This document shows, piece by piece, positions 1-9,246 of a stretch of DNA of 64,000 nucleotides. Both the position numbers and the translations under genes were made by a program. The notes below the pieces were generated by a model, which did not search any database, was not told where the DNA came from, and worked only from the letters and a program-made list of their open reading frames with translations. Every line of letters begins with the position of its first letter. The stretch's first letter is position 1. The DNA is taken from assembly GCA_018136815.1 (NCBI GenBank), contig CM030933.1, positions 1,750,379 to 1,814,378 on the forward strand, written 5' to 3'. Source of the stretch: Isochrysis galbana (Eukaryota; Haptophyta; Isochrysidales; Isochrysidaceae).

Positions 1-377
1 CAAGGTCCAAGGGAGTGTGATCCGTGCCTAGTCATCAGCACACGACGTGCTTGGTGGGTTGCGCATTGCAGGACGAGCCCGGGTGCCATTGATCGTCTTG
101 CATTCACGCAAATGTTGTTCCCTTCTGAGCATGGGCGGACAATTTGATATTTGTACAAGCACATCATCATGATCGCATAGCACTTTATCGATAAATAAGA
201 GGTCTTTAACCTTGAAGCATCGAAGGTTTCGCTTGTAGCAATCCGTGAATTTCAAGAACCTCCGGCCGAGGGTGATTCGAACGCTTTTGAAACTTTGAAA
301 CTCTGGCGGGAGACGGTGAGTGGCGGTCGCGCTGGTTGCCGCCTTTCCCCCTTAGGTCGCGTCCCGTTGGAATATGG
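1..377. other. Left-edge sequence, no gene recognised
   Basis: No convincing gene is seen. A 75-codon reading frame on the minus strand (28-255) has no recognised domain and is probably chance or a transposon remnant. The stretch ends at the motif TAGGGTGGTCAAACG (378-392), which resembles the terminal motif of the long-TIR transposon at 62.6-63.9 kb. Confidence 0.4.
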
Positions 378-723
378 TAGGGTGGTCAAACGCTGTGATT
401 CATAACTACTAACATATATAAAAAAAAATCTTCTTAAAATTCCCCGCTACGCGTGCGGCGTGAGGCAGTGTGCTAGTGTACCTCCCTACTACCCAACCTT
501 AACCCCTGACAACCCCCTTCCCCTTTCCCAGTTCCCTCTTTATCGGAGAAGCTGGTTCCGGGGGGGCCGCGCGCGCTGCTTCGGCCGGGAGTTGGAGAGA
601 AGGGGGCTGGAGACTGTGATTCGTCCTGTACGCTAGTGTTGATTCGGGTTGCCTTCTATTGTATTTCGTGGGATCTTTATTGATATCCTCCTCGTTTTCT
701 TCTAAGACGCGGTATTAAGTGCC

Positions 724-3700
724 TTAGGTGATGTTACGGATGTCTAGCCCTCCCGCCGCCTGCAGGAGGTCTTCCGATGCTTCTAGGTTGAACTCCTTGT
801 CCACCGTGTAGAGCGGACTTATCAATTTCTTAAAGTGTTTGTTACTCGGGGCGTGTAGCCCCATATTCTCTCGTTGTTTTTTCAGCCTCAGAAAGAACCC
901 GACTTTCGCCGTTACTAATAGGTGGTATCTCGCAAGGATCGCTCTTAAGATCGACCTAACGGACCTGCCGTCCGCGTTGCCATATTGGATGTTATAAAAG
1001 TCAGTTAGGATGTACCTCCACGCCAGGATGCCTAGGTATCCCGAGGAGGGGTGCGGTCTGTCCACTTGATAGCAGAAAAGTCGTTGGGCTGTTTCGGATC
1101 CCGGCCTGAGGCTAATCCCCAGAAGTCCTTCTATGAATTCAAAGATGGGCTCCGTCGCGATGCATGATGCCAGGTGAGTGGAGCTTTCAGGGGCTATGCC
1201 GCAAAAGCGGCATGTTGGATCGTCAGCAAAGCGGTTCGCTGTAGCTAACCTCCTATGTAGGACATGTTTGAAATGCAAGTAAGAGTCTCTAGGCGTCAAA
1301 AAGTTATATTTGTATAATTGCGATATTTGTTTCCACTTTCCCGAGAGGACCGGTAACCTTTTTTCCCATCTTAGTGTGGATTTTTGTGTTTTGGTTTTCC
1401 TCAAAGCGAGGAACGCTTTAGTCAAGTCCCTGACACTTACATCCTCCAGTGTTGTACGCGTGCCTTTTAGCATGTATTCTTGAGGTAACGGGTACGCCGT
1501 TTCCGCCGGGCCGTCGTACGCATGTCCCCACTTCAGCGGGGTGTATAGTTCGTCGGGCAGTAGTTGCGGGCTAATCCGCTCGTGGATGTGGGGCTCTCCC
1601 ATGACATTGAGCTGGACCTTGTGGTAGTCGCCTCTTCGGCGCAGATAAAAGTTATGGTCTATATCGACTAGGATCTCGCCTAGATCGTGTGCGTCCGGAT
1701 CTTCCTGAGGGAGTATCTCTTGCTCCTCTGGAGCCGGGGGCGGAGTCTTCGCTTGTTTTTTAAGAAGGTTCATATAATCGAAAGTGGTATGTATTAGTCT
1801 TGATCTCGTCCACTCAGAAATCTTTTCCCATGACTTAAGAAAGGGGCCTACCGATATGTAATTTCCCCTATGGCGTATCCAACGTTCTCCGTCCGGCAAG
1901 TAAGCCGCGCATTCTTCCATAGTGTAAACGTCCCCCGTATCCGGGTTTATGGTGTTGTGAACAATAACTGTCTGTAGAGACTCCCATTTCGACCTATGTG
2001 AGTGATGGATAGCCGGAGGCTTGTGGAAAAGATTGTGCCATATCGGGGAGCCCTGAGTGCCTTCTCGTGTGATTTCTCCCCTAAGGAAGTTGATCCTTCT
2101 GAAGTTTTCCAGCGCGTGCTTCCAGAATGCCGGGAGCGTGTTATTGCCGCGAATGCTAGCCGTGAGGCTCTTCGAGTCGACCTTCGAAAAGACCGCCGCT
2201 CGCCCTAAGGGGGTGCGGCTGAACCATTGATCCAAGACTATCTTCCATTCCGCCATTGACGGGTTAAGATATCGGACTATCCATATCGCTTGGAGCGCCC
2301 TCGTGTGTTCGGCCATGGGAAGTAGTCCGACCCCCAATAGGGGCCCGTCTTCGCTTGTGCCTACCCTCGGATATGCCGGAAGGGTTATCCATTTCCGACC
2401 CTCTTGCGAGGAGCCTAGCTCATCCACCTGAAGTCGGGGAGACCTATCCCACAATATAGTTTGAACGTCCGAGTCAATGGCCTCCATGAACCATGCCGGA
2501 GGAGTGGACGTGGATAGCCAATATCTCGGCGTCCCGTAGATTATGAAGTTCACTAGCAGCGTCCTCCCGTGAATGGAGAGACTCTTCAGACCTCTCCATG
2601 TTGCGACCTTTTTCTTAAGCTTCGCGTATAGCTTCTCCCAGAAGGAGTCGTTTTCTAGCCCTTCCCAGAAAGGGACTCCTAGAATGGTCGCATACTCGCC
2701 TTCGCCGAGTGTTTTAAGATAAGTTAGCGTCTCGGGGACCTGCGCCCCTGTAAGCGATCCCATTCTTATTAGTATACTCTTGTTTTTGTTCACCCTAGCC
2801 CCGGTGGCGGTTCCATATGTCTCTAAGATGTGCATCGCCCTCTCCAGTGACTCGAAAGAGCTCGCTAAAATTTGCGTGTCGTCGGCAAACTGCGAAAGCC
2901 TTAACTCTCTAGGTCCTATTGTGATTCCCTTCATCTCAGGGTCGGCGTTGACTAGTCGTGTTAGGCCTTCGGCCACTAAGAGAAAAGCTAGGGGCGATAG
3001 CGGGCACCCTTGGGGCATGCCGCAATGTATCGTGAAGGGATTGCTGCGTCTACCATTGGCCTTGATGCCGAAGTCTGTAAATACGTTATGTATGGTGTTG
3101 CAAGCTAGCTTGTTCCATAGCTTCGCCCACGAGGGGTTCATTTTGGGCCCCGGGTGCGTCGGGCTGCCCCATATGGGTTGCGATAGTAAGCCTTCTCTAC
3201 TCGTCTCTAGGGATGTTAGCTTGAGTGTGCGAATATTATTTAGCGCTGTCGTCCCGTCTGTTTCTCGCGCGCGTGCGTCGTGATTGTCGGCCCGTCCCTG
3301 GGCGTCACTGGAGGGCCTCCCTCCTGTGCCGCCTCTCCTTTGTCTCCTGTCCCCCTTCCTGGGGGCCTCAGTGTGCTTTTGGAGTTTTTCCTTGTTTTGG
3401 TGCGGCAACTCCCCATTGGGGTTCTGCCTGTGATGGTGCCGGGCCAGCCCCTCGCGCCGGAGCGCGAGGGCGGTATCGCGGCTGTGTAAGGGCCGGGCCC
3501 GGAGGCCTCCCTTGTTGGAGCGTCCCTCTGGTGCGGTGTGGGTGGTGTGGCTGTGGGTTGTGCTGTAGGTGTGTTGCTTGCTGTCTGCTGCCAGCATGGC
3601 AGCTTTGTTCTTGGCGTTCTTGGCAATGCGCGGGCGTGGCTTGTCGGCTCCTGTGCCCACCTGGCTGGGAGGGTCGTCCTGGCGCGGTCGCTTCGGCGAC

Positions 3701-3777
3701 AGCGGCGTGTCTATGAGTTCTTCGTCCATCGCGGCGAGGGCAGCGGCAGCGAGAGCGGGCGGCGGCGCGCGCTCCAT
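724..3777 (-). CDS. LINE protein: ORF1-like N-terminus joined to truncated reverse transcriptase
   Basis: The 1017-residue frame begins MERAPPPALAAAALAAMDEE and has a basic, low-complexity N-terminal part (about residues 1-200) like the other LINE heads in this window. Reverse-transcriptase motif B (GMPQGCPLSPLAF, about 253-265) and motif C (FADD, about 297-300) are clear. The upstream fingers and motif A with the first catalytic Asp are missing, so it should not be an active polymerase. After motif C come the thumb and a long C-terminal region with a C-x2-C-x8-H-x4-C knuckle (CRFCGIAPESSTHLASC), typical of LINE reverse transcriptases. The frame is open across the apparent deletion junction (about residues 175-215), which is odd for a dead copy. 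No endonuclease domain is present. Confidence 0.85.
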   Translation of the reverse strand: MERAPPPALAAAALAAMDEELIDTPLSPKRPRQDDPPSQVGTGADKPRPRIAKNAKNKAAMLAADSKQHTYSTTHSHTTHTAPEGRSNKGGLRARPLHSRDTALALRREGLARHHHRQNPNGELPHQNKEKLQKHTEAPRKGDRRQRRGGTGGRPSSDAQGRADNHDARARETDGTTALNNIRTLKLTSLETSREGLLSQPIWGSPTHPGPKMNPSWAKLWNKLACNTIHNVFTDFGIKANGRRSNPFTIHCGMPQGCPLSPLAFLLVAEGLTRLVNADPEMKGITIGPRELRLSQFADDTQILASSFESLERAMHILETYGTATGARVNKNKSILIRMGSLTGAQVPETLTYLKTLGEGEYATILGVPFWEGLENDSFWEKLYAKLKKKVATWRGLKSLSIHGRTLLVNFIIYGTPRYWLSTSTPPAWFMEAIDSDVQTILWDRSPRLQVDELGSSQEGRKWITLPAYPRVGTSEDGPLLGVGLLPMAEHTRALQAIWIVRYLNPSMAEWKIVLDQWFSRTPLGRAAVFSKVDSKSLTASIRGNNTLPAFWKHALENFRRINFLRGEITREGTQGSPIWHNLFHKPPAIHHSHRSKWESLQTVIVHNTINPDTGDVYTMEECAAYLPDGERWIRHRGNYISVGPFLKSWEKISEWTRSRLIHTTFDYMNLLKKQAKTPPPAPEEQEILPQEDPDAHDLGEILVDIDHNFYLRRRGDYHKVQLNVMGEPHIHERISPQLLPDELYTPLKWGHAYDGPAETAYPLPQEYMLKGTRTTLEDVSVRDLTKAFLALRKTKTQKSTLRWEKRLPVLSGKWKQISQLYKYNFLTPRDSYLHFKHVLHRRLATANRFADDPTCRFCGIAPESSTHLASCIATEPIFEFIEGLLGISLRPGSETAQRLFCYQVDRPHPSSGYLGILAWRYILTDFYNIQYGNADGRSVRSILRAILARYHLLVTAKVGFFLRLKKQRENMGLHAPSNKHFKKLISPLYTVDKEFNLEASEDLLQAAGGLDIRNIT

Positions 3778-3781
3778 GACC

Positions 3782-3799
3782 CTATCGTTTTAACGATAG
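3782..3799. repeat. LINE 5'-terminal palindrome, copy 1 of 9
   Basis: CTATCGTT-TT-AACGATAG is a perfect 8-bp inverted repeat six bases upstream of the LINE start codon. Equivalent palindromes lie just upstream of an ATGGAGC-type start (minus or plus) at 4697-4714, 23966-23981, 24348-24364 (degraded), 30151-30166, 31141-31156, 37002-37017, 38629-38644 (degraded, start lost) and 47852-47867. The usual form of the second group is AACTAT-nnnn-ATAGTT. It marks the element's 5' end; a promoter, RNA hairpin or recognition role is inference. Confidence 0.8.
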
Positions 3800-3889
3800 T
3801 TGGTGTGGGGCGGTACAGAGGATGCCGCTACAAGGGATATAGCGCACGCAAGACAGCAAGACAGATAGCCCTCACACTCACGATCTCTC

Positions 3890-4182
3890 TCACTCACAAT
3901 TCTTGCTGGCAAGGAGGCAGTGCTCCAAGGAAAAATCAGACTGGGATGCCTTAGCATCGTCAGGCGCCCCGCATGCGAGAAAGCGCGCTCAACGCCTGCA
4001 GATGAGGCCGGTCGGCCCAAATATTGGCGGGCCATCTTGGACAAATTGGGCATGGCCTGAGGGCGTCCTCGCTTCCGCCCCTCCATCTCCCTCCACCGGC
4101 CCCGCCCGACAGCAGCTTTTTCTGCCGCCTCTTTCTCCCGAACAAATAAATCATTTTGAACCGAACAAAAAACAAAGAACAC
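3890..4182 (-). pseudogene. hAT transposase C-terminal dimerisation domain, remnant
   Basis: On the minus strand the stretch LSKMARQYLGRPASSAGVER followed by AFSHAGRL matches the hAT dimerisation signature (YLxxPASSxxxERxFSxAG). Just after AG the reading must shift by one base to continue as APDDAKASQSDFSLEHCLLA...SKNCE-stop, the usual hAT tail, so the copy carries a frameshift. Sequence upstream (toward 4182) shows no catalytic domain. The LINE head at 3803 lies about 90 bp away, so the LINE sits beside or within an older hAT copy. Confidence 0.7.
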
Positions 4183-4225
4183 AAAAACACATGTATAGAG
4201 GTGTTGAATGGCCCTCTAAAAGCAC

Positions 4226-4339
4226 CGCGACCTGGGCTCATGGCCTAGTGCTAGTGCGCAGTGCGCGGCGGCCTCGGGGTCATGGGTTCGAAAGCCTCGG
4301 GAGCCGCTGGCGGATCCCGAGGCGCCCAGACCTTTTTTT
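4226..4339 (+). repeat. tRNA-derived SINE
   Basis: A polymerase III A-box-like segment (TGGCCTAGTGC, 4241-4251) and a B-box-like segment (GGTTCGAAAGCC, 4285-4296) are about 35 bp apart, then a short tail and a T7 run (4333-4339) that would terminate Pol III. No full cloverleaf can be folded by eye, so this is a tRNA-derived SINE or tRNA pseudogene and not a working tRNA. The end GGATCCCGAGGCGCC-AGACC-Tn recurs in reverse at 44036-44075. Confidence 0.6.
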
Positions 4340-4342
4340 AAT

Positions 4343-4490
4343 ATTCCAACTATCTAGATAATACTAATAATACTGATAATAGGTTTGGCAGAAGCACTAT
4401 CTGTATCTATCTAGATAGCCGAAGGGCACTATCTACATCTATCTAGATAGCAAAAAACGCCCAAACCTAATATCTAGATAGCTCCAAATG
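4343..4490. repeat. Cluster of TATCTAGATA palindromes
   Basis: Four copies of ATCTAGAT/TATCTAGATA occur in AT-rich DNA directly after the SINE tail, spaced about 35-55 bp, with CACTATCTA repeats between them. A comparable block (TAGATAGATAG, CTACCTAGGTAG, GTTAACATGTTAAC) abuts the other SINE copy at 43.9-44.0 kb. Confidence 0.6.
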
Positions 4491-4716
4491 AAACCTATTC
4501 ACAGTCTTAATATGGTGAGCCTGCTGGTTCTTGGCTTTCCGGGGTCGGCACGGGGCGGGCCTCGTGCGCACCTGAGTCAGTGGGGCGCCCTCTCGCGGGC
4601 GCTTCAGTTGCGCGGCGTCCAGCATTGCTTGGTTGGTCGTCCGGCGCGGCGGGGGTGACGGTGGGAGGGGAGGGGAGCGGCGCCCGTTCCATGACCCTAT
4701 CGTTTTAACGATAGTT
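4467..4716 (-). mobile_element. LINE 5' head fragment
   Basis: It starts with the palindrome at 4697-4714 and reads MERAPLPSPPTVTPAAPDDQ from 4692 on the minus strand, then ends in frame at 4507. Only the first ~60 codons of the ORF1-like region are present. It is a truncated copy and not a functional gene. Confidence 0.7.
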
Positions 4717-4892
4717 GCCCCCAAAAAATTCCAAGGGGGCTCACCTGCCGCCACGAAAAAAATCCGAGGAAAATGGTGGGATTACCGCCCCTCGCCCCCC
4801 CCCCTGCCCTCTGCCCTCTGTGCCCTCTTGCCCCTCTGCATACCCGCTGTTGGGGCTCTAACGCAGTGAAGAACTGGCGGTCGCGCCCATGG
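4717..4892 (+). mobile_element. Degenerate terminal repeat of long-TIR transposon family A
   Basis: The stretch from the A-run at 4724 through ...AAGAACTGGCGGTCGCGCCC (to ~4887) follows, block by block, the inner part of the ~217-bp TIR at 62.6 kb: AAAAAACC...GGGGGCT, the ACGAAAA block, the AAATGGTG block, a C/T-rich stretch, then GAATTGGCGGTCGCGCCC. The outer GGGCGGTCAAAC end is missing, replaced by the LINE head. Confidence 0.55.
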
Positions 4893-5251
4893 GCCGATAA
4901 GGTTATTTTAAGGTGATTCCGGGGCGGTTATTCACGACACGCGATTCTTTCCATCCTAGGCCTCAATGGGCCGCGCGCGTGGCGAGACTATTAAGTTAAG
5001 ATCTTTTTTATGCCTTTCTTTGGCTGCCCGCCAATGTCTGCTTGGGCCTTGCAAGCGTTGTCTGTTGAGTTTCCCATGCGCTGTCGAATGGGGGCTGCCG
5101 AGGATTGTCGCTTCACACGCGATGCATCGCAAGCATGCGCGTGTGTACTACAAGCTTACAGACTGGCCCGGTTGACGGGTCCGTGAGAGTCAGCTCACGT
5201 CTTGTCATTCTAAGACAAGGGCAGTGAGAAGTCAAGGTTGCGCGCGCGCGC
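4893..5251. other. Downstream flank of the methyltransferase-kinase gene
   Basis: No gene is seen. This is the probable 3' flank of the minus-strand gene ending at 5252. A short GC alternation (GCGCGCGCGCGC, around 5238) is the only notable feature. Confidence 0.4.
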
Positions 5252-7885
5252 CTAAGACACTTGCCAAAATAGAGCAGCGAACAAACGATACAACGCTTCA
5301 TCCGTGCTGACTCCATCGAGCGGATCGATTCTGAGCATCACTCGTGTGCGTGGCAGGAGCGGGAGAGGCACCCCGTGCCTGTCAGCCTGCGACGTCACAA
5401 GCGTCACTTCGTCCTCGTCTGCGCACGGCCACTCCATTGCGTCCATGGTAGCATCAAGTGCACGTTCCTGCTTTGCAGGCTCGCCTGCATCGGGGAATGT
5501 AGGATGCCTGTTGGCGCCCTCCACGTTCACACAAACGGAGCACTCACTTACCTCAGCAGTCGTGGCAGGGAGCTCGTCGGTCGGGGCGCGCGCGCGTGCT
5601 CGAACTCGTGAGAGGAGAAGCCGCCGCAGCTCGCCGTTGGCAATAGCGCGTGTGTCAGCCGGGGCAAAGACGACTGTTACACAGAGAGGTGGCCATCCCG
5701 CAAATACGTGTTGAAGTGCAGCTTCACCTGGCTCGATACAAGTGGTGAGAGGCGTACAAATCTCGGCCGACTGGTCGCACTGGGCGCGGAGCTGCTTGGC
5801 GGCCGCAATCAGCAGTCGGCGATAGTATTCGCGCCCGGCGGTGCTCGCATTGCAGCTGTCCACCACGCATATAGCGCCTGAATGCAAGCCACGCGTCAGA
5901 CGGTCTGCCATCTCAATGTGTGTGAGCTGCTTGGCCTTTGTGATGCTCATCCGCATCGCGCAAGAGCTCGGCGTCGCACCAACCCTGTAACGCGCGGCCG
6001 CGTAGACGGCGTCGCGCTCAATGACCAATACTGTTCCTAGAGGCATCGCAACGCTCAACGCTCGCGCCAGGCTGCTCTTGCCGCTGCCAGCCGGCCCGAC
6101 CGGTAGCACGAGCGACGGCGGGCGGCGTACGAGGAGCAGGGCTGCACCAGCAAATCTGGTGCCCGGAAAGTGGTCGAAACGGCGCACGGCCACCACGCGG
6201 AAGCCGCCAGGCCCGAGCAAAGCAACTAAATCCGTGACTAGAGGGCGCGTTGCGCACGCAACGTAGACGAGCGCTTGCAGGTTCGGCATACAACGAAGGG
6301 TCTCCGACGCGGCGGCGCCGAGCCCGCGCCGGCTCGCCGTGACGACGCATATCGTCGGATCGGACATGTGCTGGGGCTGGCAATCGCCAACGGCAGCGTG
6401 CGTGCGGCAGGTGCGCGATGCCGTTGCGAATAGCGATGCAGGCGAGTAACGGTAGCCCTCGTTCCCAGTGTCCACCTTGCGCGCAAAAATCAGGCGGATG
6501 GGCACGCTCGAGCGGCAAGCATTCTCGTACGCGTCGCGGTAGGCGCAAGCGCAATGCGTGAGAACAACAACCCTGGAGGGGCGCAACACTCCCTCCCGGT
6601 CGGCGGCGCAGCAGCCCGCTGCAAACATGTTGACGTCGCGTCCGAGCACAAGCACGCCGCCGGCAGCAGCGCGCGCCGCGTCAGACACGTGCCCGCCCCG
6701 TTCCACCGCGCTAGCCGCCTCACCGATCCACGAGTCGACGGTGCGGAAGAGCTCCGCACCAGTGGCAAGGTTCACCTGCGAAAGCGTCTCTGCGTGGGCC
6801 TGGTAGGGCGCGCCATCCGGCCACTGCACTGTCATCGTGCGAGAGCCCCAAAGCACGCAGCACGGCTCAGTCTTGAGCGGCCGGGCACGGCCGCGCGCGA
6901 GCTGGGCAACCACGCTGCGCACGGCGGGCACCTCGGCCGTCACGTACGCCACGAAAGCCTGGAGCTCGCGCGCCCAAGCCTCGCGGCTGTCCTCGAAGGA
7001 GGCGTTCAACTCAGCAAGCGTGGCTGCCTCGGCGTCGGCCATCATCTGTGAGTACCGCCTCGCGCTAGCGTGCTCCTCCTCCTCCGTGGCCGCGCAGACA
7101 GCCGCGTCGAGTGCCTTCACAACCTCGGCCTTTGCAGCGTCAACGGCGAGTCGCGCCCTGGCGAGGATCGCCGGTGGAGGTTCGAGCTGCGGAGGGCGAA
7201 GGATGAACTTGAGTTGGACCTCCCCCGAGCGCACAGCACGTACGGTGAGCTCGCGATAAAAGCCGCGCGGCAACGCCGAGTGTTCAAACACCCAACGCGA
7301 GACTGCGCATGCGACACGCGCAACGAGCGGACAAGAAAGCGCCAGTCCATCGTGGATGGCTGCGGCGTTGGTCAGACCGGCCGGCGACGTGCCGCGAACG
7401 CCACCACCGCCCTCTGTGGGCGCAGAAGGTTGGGCAAATCGACGCCCCCCGTCGCCGCCGTGCCGGTGCTCTGCCGGCGTCTCGGTGACGCTCTCCGTGT
7501 CTCTGCTCCGCCCTCTCCCCTTCCGGGACGGCACATTCCAATGAACATCCGTCTCGAGGAGCACATCTGCTCCTGATCCCTCCCCAACACTGATCTCTGG
7601 TCGTCCTGCCTCATGCGTTGCCACATTGCCGCCGCATACACCTCGTCCGTTTTGTTGCCCTCCTCGCCCCCGCGCCGAGAGCGCCTGCGCTTTGCCCAAC
7701 GAAGAGAGCCGCGCCGTCTTCTCTCGGCTGGAGCGTTCCGACGGCTCCGTAGGCGGCGGGTGCAGCGGCCTCTCGAGCCCAAAGACCACCCTCGCGCGAG
7801 AGGCCGTACCACCTCCAGGCACAAGAGGTGCAGTGCTGAGAGAGCGCTCGATCAGTGAGAGCAGGGTGGCACTCGCCTCGCTCAT
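5252..7885 (-). CDS. TrmA/RlmD-like methyltransferase fold fused to P-loop kinase
   Basis: The uninterrupted frame runs from 8011, but its first 42 residues are translated simple repeat. The Met at 7885 (MSEASATLL) is the likelier start, giving 877 residues. Using numbering from 8011: residues ~226-275 resemble the RNA m5U methyltransferase core (GFYRELTVRAVRSGEVQLKF); ~405-415 (ETLSQVN) matches the FxQVN region; ~552-630 matches the motif around the catalytic Cys (LQALVYVACAT, then FRVVAVRRFDHFPGT). The SAM loop (usually DxxCGxG) is only VLGRDVN here, and the DPPR block reads VTASRRG, so activity is doubtful although the Cys is kept. Residues ~635-790 form a P-loop kinase of AAA_33/polynucleotide-kinase type: Walker A GPAGSGKSS (639-647), ERD (665-667), VVDSCNAST (716-724). 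A role in RNA modification or repair is inference. No intron is needed. Confidence 0.65.
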   Translation of the reverse strand: MSEASATLLSLIERSLSTAPLVPGGGTASRARVVFGLERPLHPPPTEPSERSSREKTARLSSLGKAQALSARGRGGQQNGRGVCGGNVATHEAGRPEISVGEGSGADVLLETDVHWNVPSRKGRGRSRDTESVTETPAEHRHGGDGGRRFAQPSAPTEGGGGVRGTSPAGLTNAAAIHDGLALSCPLVARVACAVSRWVFEHSALPRGFYRELTVRAVRSGEVQLKFILRPPQLEPPPAILARARLAVDAAKAEVVKALDAAVCAATEEEEHASARRYSQMMADAEAATLAELNASFEDSREAWARELQAFVAYVTAEVPAVRSVVAQLARGRARPLKTEPCCVLWGSRTMTVQWPDGAPYQAHAETLSQVNLATGAELFRTVDSWIGEAASAVERGGHVSDAARAAAGGVLVLGRDVNMFAAGCCAADREGVLRPSRVVVLTHCACAYRDAYENACRSSVPIRLIFARKVDTGNEGYRYSPASLFATASRTCRTHAAVGDCQPQHMSDPTICVVTASRRGLGAAASETLRCMPNLQALVYVACATRPLVTDLVALLGPGGFRVVAVRRFDHFPGTRFAGAALLLVRRPPSLVLPVGPAGSGKSSLARALSVAMPLGTVLVIERDAVYAAARYRVGATPSSCAMRMSITKAKQLTHIEMADRLTRGLHSGAICVVDSCNASTAGREYYRRLLIAAAKQLRAQCDQSAEICTPLTTCIEPGEAALQHVFAGWPPLCVTVVFAPADTRAIANGELRRLLLSRVRARARAPTDELPATTAEVSECSVCVNVEGANRHPTFPDAGEPAKQERALDATMDAMEWPCADEDEVTLVTSQADRHGVPLPLLPRTRVMLRIDPLDGVSTDEALYRLFAALFWQVS

Positions 7886-8198
7886 CCCCCCCCCCCCCCC
7901 CCCCCCTCCCTCGCCGCTTTCTCCGCCCCTTGGCTTCTCCCCGTCTCCTTGCCGTCTCTCTCTCTCCCTCCCTCCCTCCCTCCCCTTCCTCCCCCGAGGG
8001 CGCAGAGCCAACGAGGGGCGCCCGAACAGTCCACACCTTCTCTCTTTCCTGGGAAGGGCGCGCGCGGGGGGTGGGGGGGTGGGGGGGGGGTCGGGGGGGG
8101 AGAAAGGATTTGGGGCTGAGAGAGGAGAGAAAAAGGAGGAGAAGAGAGAGAGAGAGAGAGAGGGGAGGGGAGACGGGGAGCGAGGGCGAGAGAAAGTA
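7886..8198. repeat. C-run and CT/GA simple-sequence tract upstream of the kinase fusion gene
   Basis: A run of C (7885-7906), CT/CCCT repeats, then G-runs and (GA)n follow one another at the 5' side of the minus-strand gene. Reading frames across it (Gly/Arg/Glu or Pro/Ser-rich) are products of the repeat and not evidence of coding. Confidence 0.7.
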
Positions 8199-9206
8199 TC
8201 CTTATCTCTTAAGAGGCGGCTGGAAGCACCTGCAAAGGTGCTTCGAGACCCTTTTTTATTCCTAGCATATTGGCGGCCCCTTGGAGCCTAGAGAACACTA
8301 AAATTGAGCTGGAGCCTTGCCATCAATATGGAGGACTAGTCTTATGCATAAGATGGAGTCGCATCGCCCGAAATTTGCTCCCATGACCTGATCGGTGGCG
8401 ATGCTGCCGACGAGCCGGCGTCGCACGTCGTTCACAACGCATGCTGCAGGAGATCGAGTCAGAGTTCACAACTCTCATCAAGATTATACGTGTCGGGGGC
8501 ATTTATTGATGCTGAGTAATCTAAGCCTTACAAATCATACACAAGATGAACTGCTCACAAACCCTTTGGACCAGAATATTTCATGGGCAAAGCGTTCCCC
8601 TTTGAGACAGACCACATACAAGCGAGCGGAGACGAGCACACAACACACAAAAGCATTCAGACTGCACGTGCGCGCATTGCAGTGGACTGCCTGCGCGTCG
8701 CCGTGGCCAGCGCGCAGGCAGCCCATATGTGTCTAGCCATAACACTCCCTGATCGGGCGCGCAGACACAGACAGCCTGCCGTAAAATTGCTGGCTCGTGC
8801 TCGTGCGCTGCGCCATTGCCGCTGCAGCAGCTAGCCGCCAACACCAGCAGCCACTCGCCCGCCACTGTGGCGATCGGAACGTGCCGACCCACAAACAAAG
8901 GCAACCAGGCTTGTCAGTCCCCCTTCCCACCGCCTAGATGTTCGCCCATCTGCTCGTGAAAGGTGAAGCACCTTTCGCGGAGCGCGCATGCAGCGCCGCC
9001 CAGGTGACACAAATGGTGACCTAGCTCGCGCTGCGCGTCGAGCTGGGGGCTAGGGCCAAGATATGATGGGTGAGGGGTATGGAGACGCCCTCCCATGCCG
9101 CTACAGCCGCCAACGAGGTGGTCTGAGAGGCATGGGAGGGCACGGCGCGGCGCGGCAACGGCGTGCAGCACCTCCGAAGGTGCTTCGCCTCTTAAGAGAT
9201 AATATC
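8199..9206. mobile_element. MITE-like element with ~40-bp terminal inverted repeats
   Basis: The left end (8203: TATCTCTTAAGAGGCG...GAAGCACC...AGGTGCTTCG) and the reverse complement of the right end (TTATCTCTTAAGAGGCG-AAGCACC...) match. Each end also folds on itself (AAGCACC/GGTGCTT). Inside, GCCCTCCCATGCC and GGCATGGGAGGGC (about 9087-9143) make a 13-bp stem. No transposase is visible in ~1 kb, so it would be non-autonomous. A target duplication could not be assigned. Confidence 0.55.
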
Positions 9207-9246
9207 GCCGCATGGGTGGGGCATCATCCCCTCAGCCTCGAGGGGT

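Larger units (their letters stand above)
421..3803 (-). mobile_element. LINE (non-LTR retrotransposon), internally deleted copy
   Basis: The 3' end lies at about 421-430, where the minus strand finishes with ...AAGAAGATTTTTTTTT, an end shared by fragments at 16.7, 17.3, 31.4, 38.3 and 59.7 kb. The 5' end is the palindrome at 3782-3799, followed on the minus strand by an ATGGAGCGCGCG start. A 3' UTR of about 300 bp rich in C/T blocks is also shared with the other fragments. The endonuclease and the first part of the reverse transcriptase are absent, so this is an internally deleted copy that nevertheless retains both ends. The 3' end lies about 30 bp from a TAGGGTGGTCAAAC motif, suggesting insertion into an older DNA transposon. 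Confidence 0.85.

Noticed and set aside
4226-4325. Functional tRNA gene
   Set aside because: A- and B-box-like segments are present, but I cannot fold acceptor and anticodon stems, and the 3' end recurs elsewhere, so a SINE is more likely.
7886-8011. More distal start for the methyltransferase-kinase protein
   Set aside because: The extra 42 residues are translated C-run and CT repeat; the Met at 7885 is simpler.
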